Shown piece after piece: positions 50,691-59,635 of a DNA stretch of 64,000 nucleotides. The DNA is from Opitutales bacterium (lineage in GTDB: Bacteria > Verrucomicrobiota > Verrucomicrobiia > Opitutales > Oceanipulchritudinaceae): positions 1 through 64,000 of the forward strand of contig JAFIGG010000135.1 in the NCBI GenBank assembly GCA_020831485.1. The letters run 5' to 3'. Position numbers and translations under genes: made by a program. Below the pieces are notes generated by a model. That model made no database searches and was not told where the DNA came from. It was given only the letters and a program-made list of their open reading frames with translations. Numbering within the stretch: position 1 is the first letter of the stretch; each line of letters starts with the position of its first letter.

Positions 50691-52484
50691 ATGAAATATC
50701 TTGAACGCTTGGGCCTGAACGCCCCAAATTACGATCGTCATCCTCATGTTGAAGTAAAAGGACACGACAATTCTTGCTGGGCAGGATGGCAATCGATTAC
50801 AAACGAGCTCAAAAGCTCAGCGCTCCAAAAAGGTGAGAATAAATGCGTTATTGCGATTGAATGTTATCCCGGAGTCTTCGATGACGAGATTCTATCTGCA
50901 ATCAGTTCGGGCATTCCCGATGCGCAAATCTTCAGGACCACTGAAGCACTCAAGAGTCCTGCAGAGATAAACAAGCTGGTGGAGCCGGACCTTGGTGGCG
51001 ACGATCCCGTTTTCGGGAAGCTGACCCGTCTCGAACTAGATCACTTCCTGGATACGGACAAGAAAGCAACGCTGGAGAAAGCGATTCTTGAGTCAAGCGC
51101 AGCCACGGTCATTGTTTATGGCACAGCGGCCCTCCTCTGCACTGAGGCCGACATTGTTGTCTACGCCGATATGGCAAGGTGGGAAGCCCAGCTTCGGCAA
51201 CGGGCAAATCGCGTCAGCAACCTCGGGGTGAATAATTCTGAGCAGGCAGCCAATCTCAAATACAAACGCAGTTTCTATATCGACTGGCGGGTCTGCGATA
51301 GGCTCAAACAGAAAACCTTTGAGCGCTGGGATTACCTTCTCGACACTTGCAAGGAAAATTCTCCCAAGATGATTACTGGCGATGCGTTCAGAGACGGAAT
51401 AAACCAAACACTTGAAAGGCCTTTCAGAGTTGTGCCATTTTTTGACCCGGGAGTCTGGGGAGGCCAATGGATGAAGGAAGTCTGCAAACTGCCCGAGGAC
51501 AAGTCCAACTATGCATGGTGCTTCGATTGTGTTCCGGAAGAGAACAGCCTACTCTTGAAATTTGGCGAAACAACCATTGAGGTTCCGTCGATCAATGCAG
51601 TTCTTTACTGTCCAGAAAAGCTACTTGGCGAACCCGTCTACGGTCTCACTGGTGCCTATTTCCCAATTCGCTTTGACCTGCTCGATACAATGCAGGGCCA
51701 GAATCTCAGCTTCCAGGTCCATCCCATGTTGGATTATGCCCGACAGGAATTTGGGCTGAACCTGACCCAGGATGAAAGCTACTATATTCTGGATGCGGAA
51801 CCTGAGGCTGAAGTATACCTTGGGTTGGTGGAGGATGTGGATGCACAAGGTATGCTGCGGGACCTGAAAGTTGCAAGCGAGGATCCATCCAGACCCTTCC
51901 CGGATGAGAAATACGTTCAGCGCTTCCCTGTTAAACGCCATGACCATTTTCTGATCCCAGCAGGCACATGCCACTGCAGCGGAACGGACACGCTGGTTTT
52001 GGAGATCAGCCACACTCCCTATGTCTTTACATTCAAGCTGTGGGATTGGGATCGGGTTGACCTCAACGGGTTGCCTCGCCCTATAAACCTGGAACGGGGC
52101 GAAAAAAACATCCAATGGGAACGAACTCGTAGCTGGGTGGAACCACGCCTGGTGAATCAGTTCGAAAAGTTATCATCTGGCGAAGGTTGGCAAGAAGAGA
52201 AGACAGGACTGTATAAATCACAGCTGATCGAAACCCGTCGACACTGGTTTGAGAAACCCGTCGCTCACGATACTAAGGGAGAAAGCGTTCATGTTCTAAA
52301 TCTGGTCGCCGGACAGGAAGCCACCGTTGAAAGCCCAACGGGTAGATTCGAACCGTTTGTTGTTCATTTTGCCGAGACCTTCATTGTCCCAGCAAGTGTT
52401 GGTCCCTATATTATTCGTCCCTCAGGACCATCAGAGGGTCAGCAATGTGCCACGATCAAGGCATTCATTCGTGTGAACGCATGA
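50691..52484 (+). CDS. manA: Class I mannose-6-phosphate isomerase with N-terminal extra domain
   Basis: A 597-aa protein. Residues about 245-597 are a type I phosphomannose isomerase: LSFQVHPMLDYA (Gln, His ligands), DESYYIL (Glu), GTCHCSGTDTLVLEIS (His). The N-terminal 240 residues resemble the nucleoside-kinase-like domain seen in large Bacteroides-type ManA proteins, but the Walker A glycine loop is not recognisable (ECYPGVFDDEI). The enzyme converts mannose 6-phosphate to fructose 6-phosphate. It is the last gene of the kinase/isomerase operon, which ends at a strong terminator. Confidence 0.85.
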   Translation: MKYLERLGLNAPNYDRHPHVEVKGHDNSCWAGWQSITNELKSSALQKGENKCVIAIECYPGVFDDEILSAISSGIPDAQIFRTTEALKSPAEINKLVEPDLGGDDPVFGKLTRLELDHFLDTDKKATLEKAILESSAATVIVYGTAALLCTEADIVVYADMARWEAQLRQRANRVSNLGVNNSEQAANLKYKRSFYIDWRVCDRLKQKTFERWDYLLDTCKENSPKMITGDAFRDGINQTLERPFRVVPFFDPGVWGGQWMKEVCKLPEDKSNYAWCFDCVPEENSLLLKFGETTIEVPSINAVLYCPEKLLGEPVYGLTGAYFPIRFDLLDTMQGQNLSFQVHPMLDYARQEFGLNLTQDESYYILDAEPEAEVYLGLVEDVDAQGMLRDLKVASEDPSRPFPDEKYVQRFPVKRHDHFLIPAGTCHCSGTDTLVLEISHTPYVFTFKLWDWDRVDLNGLPRPINLERGEKNIQWERTRSWVEPRLVNQFEKLSSGEGWQEEKTGLYKSQLIETRRHWFEKPVAHDTKGESVHVLNLVAGQEATVESPTGRFEPFVVHFAETFIVPASVGPYIIRPSGPSEGQQCATIKAFIRVNA

Positions 52485-52519
52485 CTCTTTGCCTGTTCAG
52501 GATTCTTGTCCTTAGTATG

Positions 52520-52558
52520 AAGCACGGGCCTATTGCCTCCCTTTAGGCCCGTGCTTTT
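52520..52558. terminator. Bidirectional rho-independent terminator
   Basis: Perfect 13-bp stem AAGCACGGGCCTA / TAGGCCCGTGCTT with an 11-nt loop and TTTT on the plus side. It ends the kinase/isomerase operon. On the minus strand the same hairpin overlaps the last codons and stop of the AraC gene ending at 52530, so the AraC mRNA uses it too. Confidence 0.9.
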
Positions 52559-53522
52559 CCCTGAAAGCAAGCGGAGCCAATCCACACAGTTCCTTAAACT
52601 GCCTGGAAAAATAGAAAGGACTGGAGTAGCCCAGCTTTGCAGCGATTTCTTTGACCGAGAGGTTAGACTCAAGCAACAGTTGTCTGGCTTTGGCTACGCG
52701 GGCCTTTATCAAGAAAGTTTGAATTCCACAACCCATCACTTTTCGAAAAATCCGCCCAAGATGATCACAGCTGTATCCACGGGATTCAGCAAGCTCAGCT
52801 ATTGTCACTCCTGTTCCGCTGCAACGCTCTTGTATTTCCGCGACCATCTCATCCACTAATCGCCTGTGAAATTTCTGAAGCCCAAGGTCTTGGATGAAAT
52901 CGTTCTTGGAGGCCAGGTGAAGATACTCCCCGACCAAACTGACAAAAAGAGAATGCGCCAGCTTCGTGACCTCGCAACCGGTTCGCCGTGGAACAGTCAG
53001 ATGCATAGTCTGGGGAAGAAACAGGTCTTTCCTGACACAGTCCGACTCCCGAACGAATTGCGGGCATGGAAGTCTTTGTGAATCCGGAGGTTCGCCGCCA
53101 AGAACAACTCTATCGTGATAGACTTCCCAGTATAGTTCGACAATGCGTCGGCTCAGACTCTCAATAAAACTTGGATCGGTCACATCCAGTATGCAGTTAT
53201 TCTGAGCAACTTCAGGGAAACCGCATCGAGAGTCTGCTGTGAAATGAAAGAAATTTACGCCTACAGGGTGTTCGGGGTTTTGCCTGAATTCACAAAAGAC
53301 TTCAGCAGGAAACCAGACCAGATTACCAGATCGTATCGAAGTCCACTTTCCTCTATCAATCCTAACGCTGCCTTCACCATGGAACAGATACCAAATCTCT
53401 TCATAGCTTTTACGAAGGCCGGTTTCCCAGGGATATTCAGAGGATATTCCTTTTACATACTGTTTTCGGCCAACGCGAAAGAGCTTAGAAGAATCTATTG
53501 ATATGCTGCGATCCAAATTCAA
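52530..53522 (-). CDS. AraC-family regulator with cupin-like sensor
   Basis: A 330-aa protein from TTG at 53522, directly after the GH3 stop. The N-terminal part is an AraC-type sugar-sensor cupin (EEIWYLFHGEGSVRI); the C-terminal double HTH is VTIAELAESRGYSCDHLGRIF and LSVKEIAAKLGYSSPFYFSRQF. No ATG in frame gives a better start. It is the last gene of a minus-strand operon (desaturase fusion, SSS, GH3, AraC) and may autoregulate it. Its 3' end contains a terminator. Confidence 0.88.
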   Translation of the reverse strand: MNLDRSISIDSSKLFRVGRKQYVKGISSEYPWETGLRKSYEEIWYLFHGEGSVRIDRGKWTSIRSGNLVWFPAEVFCEFRQNPEHPVGVNFFHFTADSRCGFPEVAQNNCILDVTDPSFIESLSRRIVELYWEVYHDRVVLGGEPPDSQRLPCPQFVRESDCVRKDLFLPQTMHLTVPRRTGCEVTKLAHSLFVSLVGEYLHLASKNDFIQDLGLQKFHRRLVDEMVAEIQERCSGTGVTIAELAESRGYSCDHLGRIFRKVMGCGIQTFLIKARVAKARQLLLESNLSVKEIAAKLGYSSPFYFSRQFKELCGLAPLAFREKHGPKGRQ

Positions 53523-55205
53523 TCATTCCTTGTCTCGATGGTAATCAGAAAGATCTTTCACTCCAAAACGGTGCTCAATCCGGACTGGATCGACACCAGA
53601 AAAGTCCAGTTCACCACATAATCCTGCGGCAACAATCTTTTGCACCAAGGGCGCAGAAGAATAGGCATTGATTGCCGCTTTCACTTGAGGAAAATACCAG
53701 GGAACCAAGTAGGGAGATCCCAGGCCAATCGCAATCATTTTGTCCCATCCCGAACAGCTGCAACTCCAGTAATTGCGCGCATCTTCCCCAAAAAGATCCA
53801 TCGTACCCAACGGACGATGAAACTGACGTTCAACGGCAACCAATATCCTGTCATAATCCTTGGCCAGTTCCTTAAGCTCTTCAGGAAAGACATTTCGCTT
53901 TAAGTCCACTTCAAAACCTCTAGCCTGAAGTTCATTCTGCAAGACTTCCATACGTTGAAATGCTTTGATGTTTGGAGTCGCAGCGAGTATCAGTAAGCGC
54001 TTCTCCTTGGTAATGTCCAGAGGGAGTGTTTGGGACCGGTTCCATAACAAAGTCAATGAAGATTTAGCTGTTTCATGTGCAACCGCTTCAGCCTCTGCAG
54101 TGACGATTTTCCGGTCGAGAGGAGTCTCCTTACGGAAGGCATAAACCTCTTTTACCTTCCATATTCTCTGTAAAGCATCATCAAGCCGTGCGCGAGGAAC
54201 CTCACCCCGTTTGATCAAATCAACCATTCGATCAATGTATTCAACTCCGGGCCACAGCAACATGTCCACTCCGGCCTTGAATGCTTCTACACAAGCATCT
54301 TCGACGGGAAGATGACTCAGTATGCCTCCCATTCCAAAAGCATCGCTGACGACCAATCCTCCAAATCCCAACCGCTCCTTAAGCAGTCCCGTCGTCAATT
54401 CATACGAAACAGTACATGGCAATAGACGACCATCTTCAGTGACTTCTCTTTGCGACTGAAAACTTGGCGCGCTTATATGGGCAGTCATAATTGTCGCAAC
54501 CCCCTCATCAATCAATGACTGAAAAACCCTACCATAGCTTGCAAACCAGTCATCCTGCGACAATTGATTCATAGTTGTGGTCAAGTGCTGGTCCCGATAA
54601 TCAGAACCATCCCCAGGAAAAGTTTTGGCGCAGGCAGCCATGCCTTCTTGTTGTAATCCATCAACAAATCCCTGAAGAAGTGGGATGATCCGGTCAGCAT
54701 CATCACCAAAGGCTCTTGTCCCCACATTCGAACTCAGAGGGTGAAGGTTGAGATCAGCCATTGGCGCCAACGCCCAGTTAATACCAACCAAACGTCCTTC
54801 ACGAGCGCAGGCTTGACCATAACGGCGTGCAAGGTCGGAGTCATTTGCAGCCCCCAGAGCCATCGGCCAGGGCAAGGATGTTAAGCCCGGAATCACGTCC
54901 CCACATCCATTCTCCAAATCGGCAGAGACCAACATCGGCACGCTGGATGCTTTTTGACATTCCTCCACCGACTTCCGCACGCTCTCAAAGCTGTTGGAAC
55001 CGTCCTCAATTACTTCCCCGCCGACAAAAATACCGCCAACAGGATATTTTCGAATAAACCTTTCAATATCACCGGTCGGCAAAACATCCTGACTTACATG
55101 TAATATAACCGTCTGCGCGACTTGTTCCCGTAAAGTCAGCTCTTTCCAGGACCCGGGCTTCCCCGTCTGGATGTCATTACCCATATTATTCTCGGACATA
55201 CGCAT
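53523..55205 (-). CDS. GH3-family glycoside hydrolase (NagZ-like), cytoplasmic
   Basis: A 560-aa protein. The GH3 barrel occupies about residues 20-350, with nucleophile Asp in VVSDAFGMGG and a NagZ-type loop KTFPGDGSDYRDQH, where the usual KH motif is KT but the later His is kept. The C-terminal 200 residues form a second, beta/alpha domain. NagZ-type enzymes remove N-acetylglucosamine or similar sugars. No signal peptide is seen. It lies between an SSS transporter and an AraC regulator, with 17 nt to the transporter gene. Substrate not defined; an imported oligosaccharide is likely. Confidence 0.88.
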   Translation of the reverse strand: MRMSENNMGNDIQTGKPGSWKELTLREQVAQTVILHVSQDVLPTGDIERFIRKYPVGGIFVGGEVIEDGSNSFESVRKSVEECQKASSVPMLVSADLENGCGDVIPGLTSLPWPMALGAANDSDLARRYGQACAREGRLVGINWALAPMADLNLHPLSSNVGTRAFGDDADRIIPLLQGFVDGLQQEGMAACAKTFPGDGSDYRDQHLTTTMNQLSQDDWFASYGRVFQSLIDEGVATIMTAHISAPSFQSQREVTEDGRLLPCTVSYELTTGLLKERLGFGGLVVSDAFGMGGILSHLPVEDACVEAFKAGVDMLLWPGVEYIDRMVDLIKRGEVPRARLDDALQRIWKVKEVYAFRKETPLDRKIVTAEAEAVAHETAKSSLTLLWNRSQTLPLDITKEKRLLILAATPNIKAFQRMEVLQNELQARGFEVDLKRNVFPEELKELAKDYDRILVAVERQFHRPLGTMDLFGEDARNYWSCSCSGWDKMIAIGLGSPYLVPWYFPQVKAAINAYSSAPLVQKIVAAGLCGELDFSGVDPVRIEHRFGVKDLSDYHRDKE

Positions 55206-55222
55206 TTCAAAATTAGAAACAG

Positions 55223-56974
55223 TTAACTTTTATAACGCGATCGGTTGGCGGCGAAAAGCATTAAAAGACCAACCACAAGTATTCCGCCAGCCATTCCAAG
55301 GATCGTCAGTCGATCCTGAAGTGAATTAGGTATCAACAATAACAGCAGAAGCAAACAGCCAAGCCCTGCCGACAGGCGCCCCAAGAGATACAATTGCTGG
55401 TAATCATTGGCGTTTCCTACCTCTTTCTCAAAGTCGACAGGCCGCAGCATATCATGATAGAAAACCTTGGTCTGGGCTATCGCTTCGGGATCTCTATCAG
55501 GCCAGAGCCTGTAACTTAAGAAAAACCCGACCACCGAGAATAGAGCAACCACCACCAATCGACCACTGAATTCGAAACTTATGCCCTGTGTTTCAAGTAT
55601 GAAAAAAAGAATCAAAGGACCCGCAAAACCTGCAATGATCGAAAACATCGCAGAACTCCTTGGAGCATTTCTTAAAAATATCGCCAAAACAAAGGGAATT
55701 GTAAGCGGAAGCTGAACCCGCGCAGCAAAGTTCATCATGAGTTCAAAGATTCCCATAGTGCCGAGCTTAGCCAATCCTAAAGTAGTTATAAGTATTACGG
55801 CGGCTAACACAGTGGTGACCCTTCTACCCCATTTCAGTTCAGTCATAGGATCAAGACTGATCAAACTAAATTTCCGACGAAGAGGGGGCATGACGTTGCG
55901 AACAATAACTGCCGCATTTGAGTTCAACCCTGAATCCATTGCGGCCGCAGTTGCTGAAAACATTGCCACTAGAACCAACCCCATCATACCCGTTGGAAGC
56001 AGGTTCAAACAGGCTACAACATAAGCTGACTCTTCAGGCTTATTCAAAATCCCACTAAAAGCCATCACCTGGTCCGGATACAACACCCGTGCAGCAAGCG
56101 GGGGCGCCATAAAAAATATTGTACTGCCGATCAAGATTACAAACATCAGAGCTGTTGCTTTCTGAGCCTCAGCTCCGTCTTTAGCAGCAAAAAATCGTGC
56201 ACTCCAACCCAATTGCAACTGCCCGATGAACATGATGCAGAAGACGGCAATTACCCAGGTCCCTGTATATTGTCCATCGGGGAATGCACCCGCTTCGTGG
56301 ATAAACTGAAAGCCACCGCTTGCCCCTACTTTTTCAATGAAACCACCAACTCCACCCAGCTGCACGAAGGCTAAAATGCCTACCGCGATGACCACAGTTT
56401 GAAGCACAAGGTTTTGGAGAAAATCAGTTGCCATGACCGCCCAACGGCCTCCCGAAACCGAATAAACTCCTACCACAATCCCCAATCCAATAATCGTCTG
56501 TTCCAATGGTATCTTGAACACTGCAGAGACGAAAATTGAAAGCCCCAGAAGTTGAAACGCTCCGTAAATAGGCATCATGCACATATTAAGATACGAAAAA
56601 AACTGTTCGGTTGCCACCCCGAACCGCTCTCTTACAACTTCTGCTCCCGTGACTTTTCTTAATTGACGAAGCCAGGCGGCAAGAAACGCCACTAAAACAA
56701 TACCAGCAGTCCACTGGCCCAAATTGGTAGCCAAAGGTGCAACGCCAGCCTCATAAATGGCCCCTGCAACTCCAGTAAAAGCGGCAGCACTGATAATACT
56801 CATGGCCAAACTGGGGCCCAGAAGCCACCATTTGGTGCGTGCCCCACCCCTGAAATAGTCATCAGAGTTTCGATTGAACGATTTAACAATCGGACCAACC
56901 CCCGCAAGGGCTATCAGATAGATCACGATGACGACATATTCAACCGTCAAGAGAGTGGGCAGTTTATCTTCCAT
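55223..56974 (-). CDS. Sodium:solute symporter (SSS family)
   Basis: A 583-aa membrane protein with about 13-14 TM helices and the SSS pattern (YLIALAGVGPIVKSFNRNSDDYFRGG). Paralogous to the transporter at 36324 (shared PVDFEKEVG near the C-terminus). It is between the desaturase-Rieske-reductase fusion (33 nt) and GH3 (17 nt) in one operon, so it likely imports the sugar acted on by those enzymes. Confidence 0.93.
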   Translation of the reverse strand: MEDKLPTLLTVEYVVIVIYLIALAGVGPIVKSFNRNSDDYFRGGARTKWWLLGPSLAMSIISAAAFTGVAGAIYEAGVAPLATNLGQWTAGIVLVAFLAAWLRQLRKVTGAEVVRERFGVATEQFFSYLNMCMMPIYGAFQLLGLSIFVSAVFKIPLEQTIIGLGIVVGVYSVSGGRWAVMATDFLQNLVLQTVVIAVGILAFVQLGGVGGFIEKVGASGGFQFIHEAGAFPDGQYTGTWVIAVFCIMFIGQLQLGWSARFFAAKDGAEAQKATALMFVILIGSTIFFMAPPLAARVLYPDQVMAFSGILNKPEESAYVVACLNLLPTGMMGLVLVAMFSATAAAMDSGLNSNAAVIVRNVMPPLRRKFSLISLDPMTELKWGRRVTTVLAAVILITTLGLAKLGTMGIFELMMNFAARVQLPLTIPFVLAIFLRNAPRSSAMFSIIAGFAGPLILFFILETQGISFEFSGRLVVVALFSVVGFFLSYRLWPDRDPEAIAQTKVFYHDMLRPVDFEKEVGNANDYQQLYLLGRLSAGLGCLLLLLLLIPNSLQDRLTILGMAGGILVVGLLMLFAANRSRYKS

Positions 56975-57007
56975 TAATTGGGTAATTTTCGGGGTATTCT
57001 TCTACAA

Positions 57008-59290
57008 CTAGAACTCATCATAGGAAACTTGGGATTCATCCACGCCCACCTTCTTTAGCATTTTAGTACAAGCTTTTATCATCAGAGGTGGACCGCAAAG
57101 ATAGAATTCTATTGCTTTTGGATTAGGATGCGAGACAAGCAGGTTTTCATAAACGATATCGTGTATAAATCCTTTGTGCCCCTCCCATTCATCCAATTCC
57201 AGGGGCTCTGAAAGAGCAATCTCGAAGTCGAAATTTTCGTGCTGACGGCTCAAGTCTCCGAAATAGTCTGCGTAGAAAATTTCCTGCTTCGACCTGGCGC
57301 CATACCAAAAACTAATTTTTCGGTTGGTGTTTTCGTTTTCAAAAAGATGAGAGATATGGGCACGCAAGGGTGCCATTCCAGCGCCCCCACCTATGTAAAC
57401 CATCTCTTTTTGAGTCGGTTTTATATGGAAGTCCCCAAAAGGGCCGACTACACTAACATGGTCTCCCTCACGCAGGTTGAACATATAGCTGGATCCGACT
57501 CCAGGAGGACAATCCTGTCCAGGCGGAGGTGTTGCGATCCGAACATTAAATTTTAAAACGCCTTCAGCCACTGGGTTATTCGCCAAAGAATAATTGTTGC
57601 GGCGCCCCTCTTCTTCATTAGAAACTTCCAAATCAAAAACCTGTTGGCGCCTCCAAACTTCAGCATAGGGTTCAGGAATATCAAAATCGCTGAAGGAAAT
57701 CCTTTTGTAACTTGGAATATCAAATTGAAGATAGTCACCCGGCTTGATATCCGGCAAGGTATCAAGGGGTTTCAATACAATCTCTTTTATGAATGTCGAT
57801 ACACTGCGGTTGCTGACGACCGAAAGACGATAAATTTTTTCCTGACGGGCGCCAGCCCCCCCCGGATGCATGACATTCAACCAGATTCTTCCTCCAACAT
57901 CTTTAATTGGATAGGTTGCCAAACCTCTGCAAACCGGCGCCCTTGCAGGAGATCCATCTTCCAGATTGAATCGGCCATTATGCTTTGGGCACTCTATGAT
58001 CCCACCCTTTACCAAACCTCCGGCAAGGTGAGTGTTTCCGTGCGTACAGATTCCGTCACTGGCATAAAGTCGCCCTTTTCCATCCCTGCATAGCGCGAAA
58101 GTTTTCCGCTTATAGTCGAACCTGATCACATCTTCATTGACGAGATCCCGGGCTGCACAGACCTCCAGCCAGCCTTCCTCACTCGGTTCAGCCTCGGCCT
58201 TGTACAATCCCTCTTCCTTGACTGGCGCAGGTGCAGGAAGCTTTCGTTTGACGTGATAGCTAGGATTCTTGATCTGCTTGAGAATTGCCGGAAATATTTC
58301 ACGCCAAGCCGTAAAAATGCCTGAATATGGCGGGGGACAGTCGTGTTTAATCAACTCGTGAAGCTTGGGCAAAGCGTGATACGGAACCAAGGGGAACATG
58401 TGATGCTCCAGGTGGTAATTCATATTCCAATAGATAAACCGATTCGGCAGAGGCATGAACACAGTTCGACAGTTCAACCGGTGATCCAGAACATTTTCAG
58501 CAAGGCCCGCATGCTGGGTAGTATTGTGCAGGATCATAAGCCAAGTTCCAAAAAATTGAGGAAGGACAAACAAAAAGATCGGCACCCAACTGGCAAAAAC
58601 GACAGAGACACCTACAACCAAAAGGTAGATTCCAAGAACAATTCTAGCATTCCGGAAAACCTTGGGGTATTCAGACTCCGGGATAAAAGTTTTTTCATCC
58701 GCAGAGATTCGCCCCAAAGTATGTCGAATTAAACTGCTGAAATACGCTTTATACCCACCTAAATTGAAGCAACTCAGGATGAGTGCCTTTACATCGGGGG
58801 GCCTGGGTATTTGTATCTCCGGATCCCGACCAATTATGATTGTGTCGCTGTGATGGCGCGTATGGCTCCAACGCCAAACCACGGACTCCCTCATCACCAT
58901 AAAGGAGGATATTTCATATAGCAGATTGTTCATCCAGTCTGAGCGAAATGCAGTTCCATGGCTGCATTCGTGCCATCTGGAGTCCGAAGCAGTTGCATAG
59001 AGCACCGCGTAGATCAAGTAAGGAAAGGTCGCCCACAAAGAGCCCCATAAGTAAACAGTCAATCCCCCTGTGAGAAAAAGCAGCGCAAACCAAATAAAAG
59101 TGTCCCGAATTGCCGGGCCATTTTTGCGCTCCAAAAGTTTCCTGAGCTCTGACCGTGAAACGGGTGTCTGATACCAATCCGCCTCAGCCAGACCCATTTC
59201 AACTGCCCTTCTGGCGTTCTCTCCGGTGAGACTGTAATCCAACTTTTCGGGAGGTCGCATATGAGCTGTCGCAGCGTGTTCGTGTTCCAT
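57008..59290 (-). CDS. Fusion: membrane fatty-acid-desaturase/hydroxylase, Rieske ferredoxin and NqrF-like reductase
   Basis: A 760-aa three-part protein. Residues about 60-345: membrane di-iron domain with His boxes HECSH (107-111), HTRHH (143-147), HNTTQH (255-260) and HLEHH (293-297), and TM helices near 66-100 and 218-250. Residues about 375-475: Rieske 2Fe-2S domain with CTHG (415) and CPKHNG (434). Residues about 485-760: flavin/NADH reductase like NqrF (RRNNYSLAN, YIGGGAGMAP, CGPPLM). All electron-transfer parts for an NADH-driven oxygenase are thus in one chain. It probably hydroxylates, desaturates or demethylates a substrate. It heads an operon with SSS, GH3 and AraC, which points to a sugar or sugar derivative rather than a lipid. 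Confidence 0.92.
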   Translation of the reverse strand: MEHEHAATAHMRPPEKLDYSLTGENARRAVEMGLAEADWYQTPVSRSELRKLLERKNGPAIRDTFIWFALLFLTGGLTVYLWGSLWATFPYLIYAVLYATASDSRWHECSHGTAFRSDWMNNLLYEISSFMVMRESVVWRWSHTRHHSDTIIIGRDPEIQIPRPPDVKALILSCFNLGGYKAYFSSLIRHTLGRISADEKTFIPESEYPKVFRNARIVLGIYLLVVGVSVVFASWVPIFLFVLPQFFGTWLMILHNTTQHAGLAENVLDHRLNCRTVFMPLPNRFIYWNMNYHLEHHMFPLVPYHALPKLHELIKHDCPPPYSGIFTAWREIFPAILKQIKNPSYHVKRKLPAPAPVKEEGLYKAEAEPSEEGWLEVCAARDLVNEDVIRFDYKRKTFALCRDGKGRLYASDGICTHGNTHLAGGLVKGGIIECPKHNGRFNLEDGSPARAPVCRGLATYPIKDVGGRIWLNVMHPGGAGARQEKIYRLSVVSNRSVSTFIKEIVLKPLDTLPDIKPGDYLQFDIPSYKRISFSDFDIPEPYAEVWRRQQVFDLEVSNEEEGRRNNYSLANNPVAEGVLKFNVRIATPPPGQDCPPGVGSSYMFNLREGDHVSVVGPFGDFHIKPTQKEMVYIGGGAGMAPLRAHISHLFENENTNRKISFWYGARSKQEIFYADYFGDLSRQHENFDFEIALSEPLELDEWEGHKGFIHDIVYENLLVSHPNPKAIEFYLCGPPLMIKACTKMLKKVGVDESQVSYDEF

Positions 59291-59635
59291 ATTTCAAGTA
59301 ATTGCGGAGTTCAAAAGAGGTTACCGAGAGACAAGCATCAAATAATAGCCGAAACCCTGACTTCGGTCCATACACAGACAACGCATAGGCCTGCACAATA
59401 CCGTCCGTGAATAAGCTGGGTAACAAAATTATGATGCATTTGAGGGTAATCCAAACAATCCGAGATCGGACTATTGCATTCCCTAAATACACTGCCAGAA
59501 ATTCGCACAAAAGCAGCAGTGAACATTTTGAAACGTTTCATTAGCTCATTGATTGTCATTCTCACTAGGCAGTCCCCAAGGTGTGCTCTTAAAGGTCGGA
59601 ATCAGCCGCCAAAAAAAAAACAAAGCACCAACCCT
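59291..59635. other. 345-bp intergenic region between divergent operons
   Basis: No convincing gene is seen. The region has the divergent promoters of the desaturase fusion (minus) and the GH78 gene (plus), a LacI-type palindrome at 59529-59540 and an A-run of ten just before the GH78 start. Frames crossing the region lack codon bias. Confidence 0.6.
59529..59540. promoter_or_regulatory. Candidate LacI-family operator palindrome
   Basis: TGAAACGTTTCA is a perfect 12-bp palindrome with the central CG typical of LacI-family operators (cre-like TGAAA-CG-TTTCA). It lies about 95 bp before the GH78 start. No LacI-family gene is in the window, so the regulator would be elsewhere. Confidence 0.45.
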
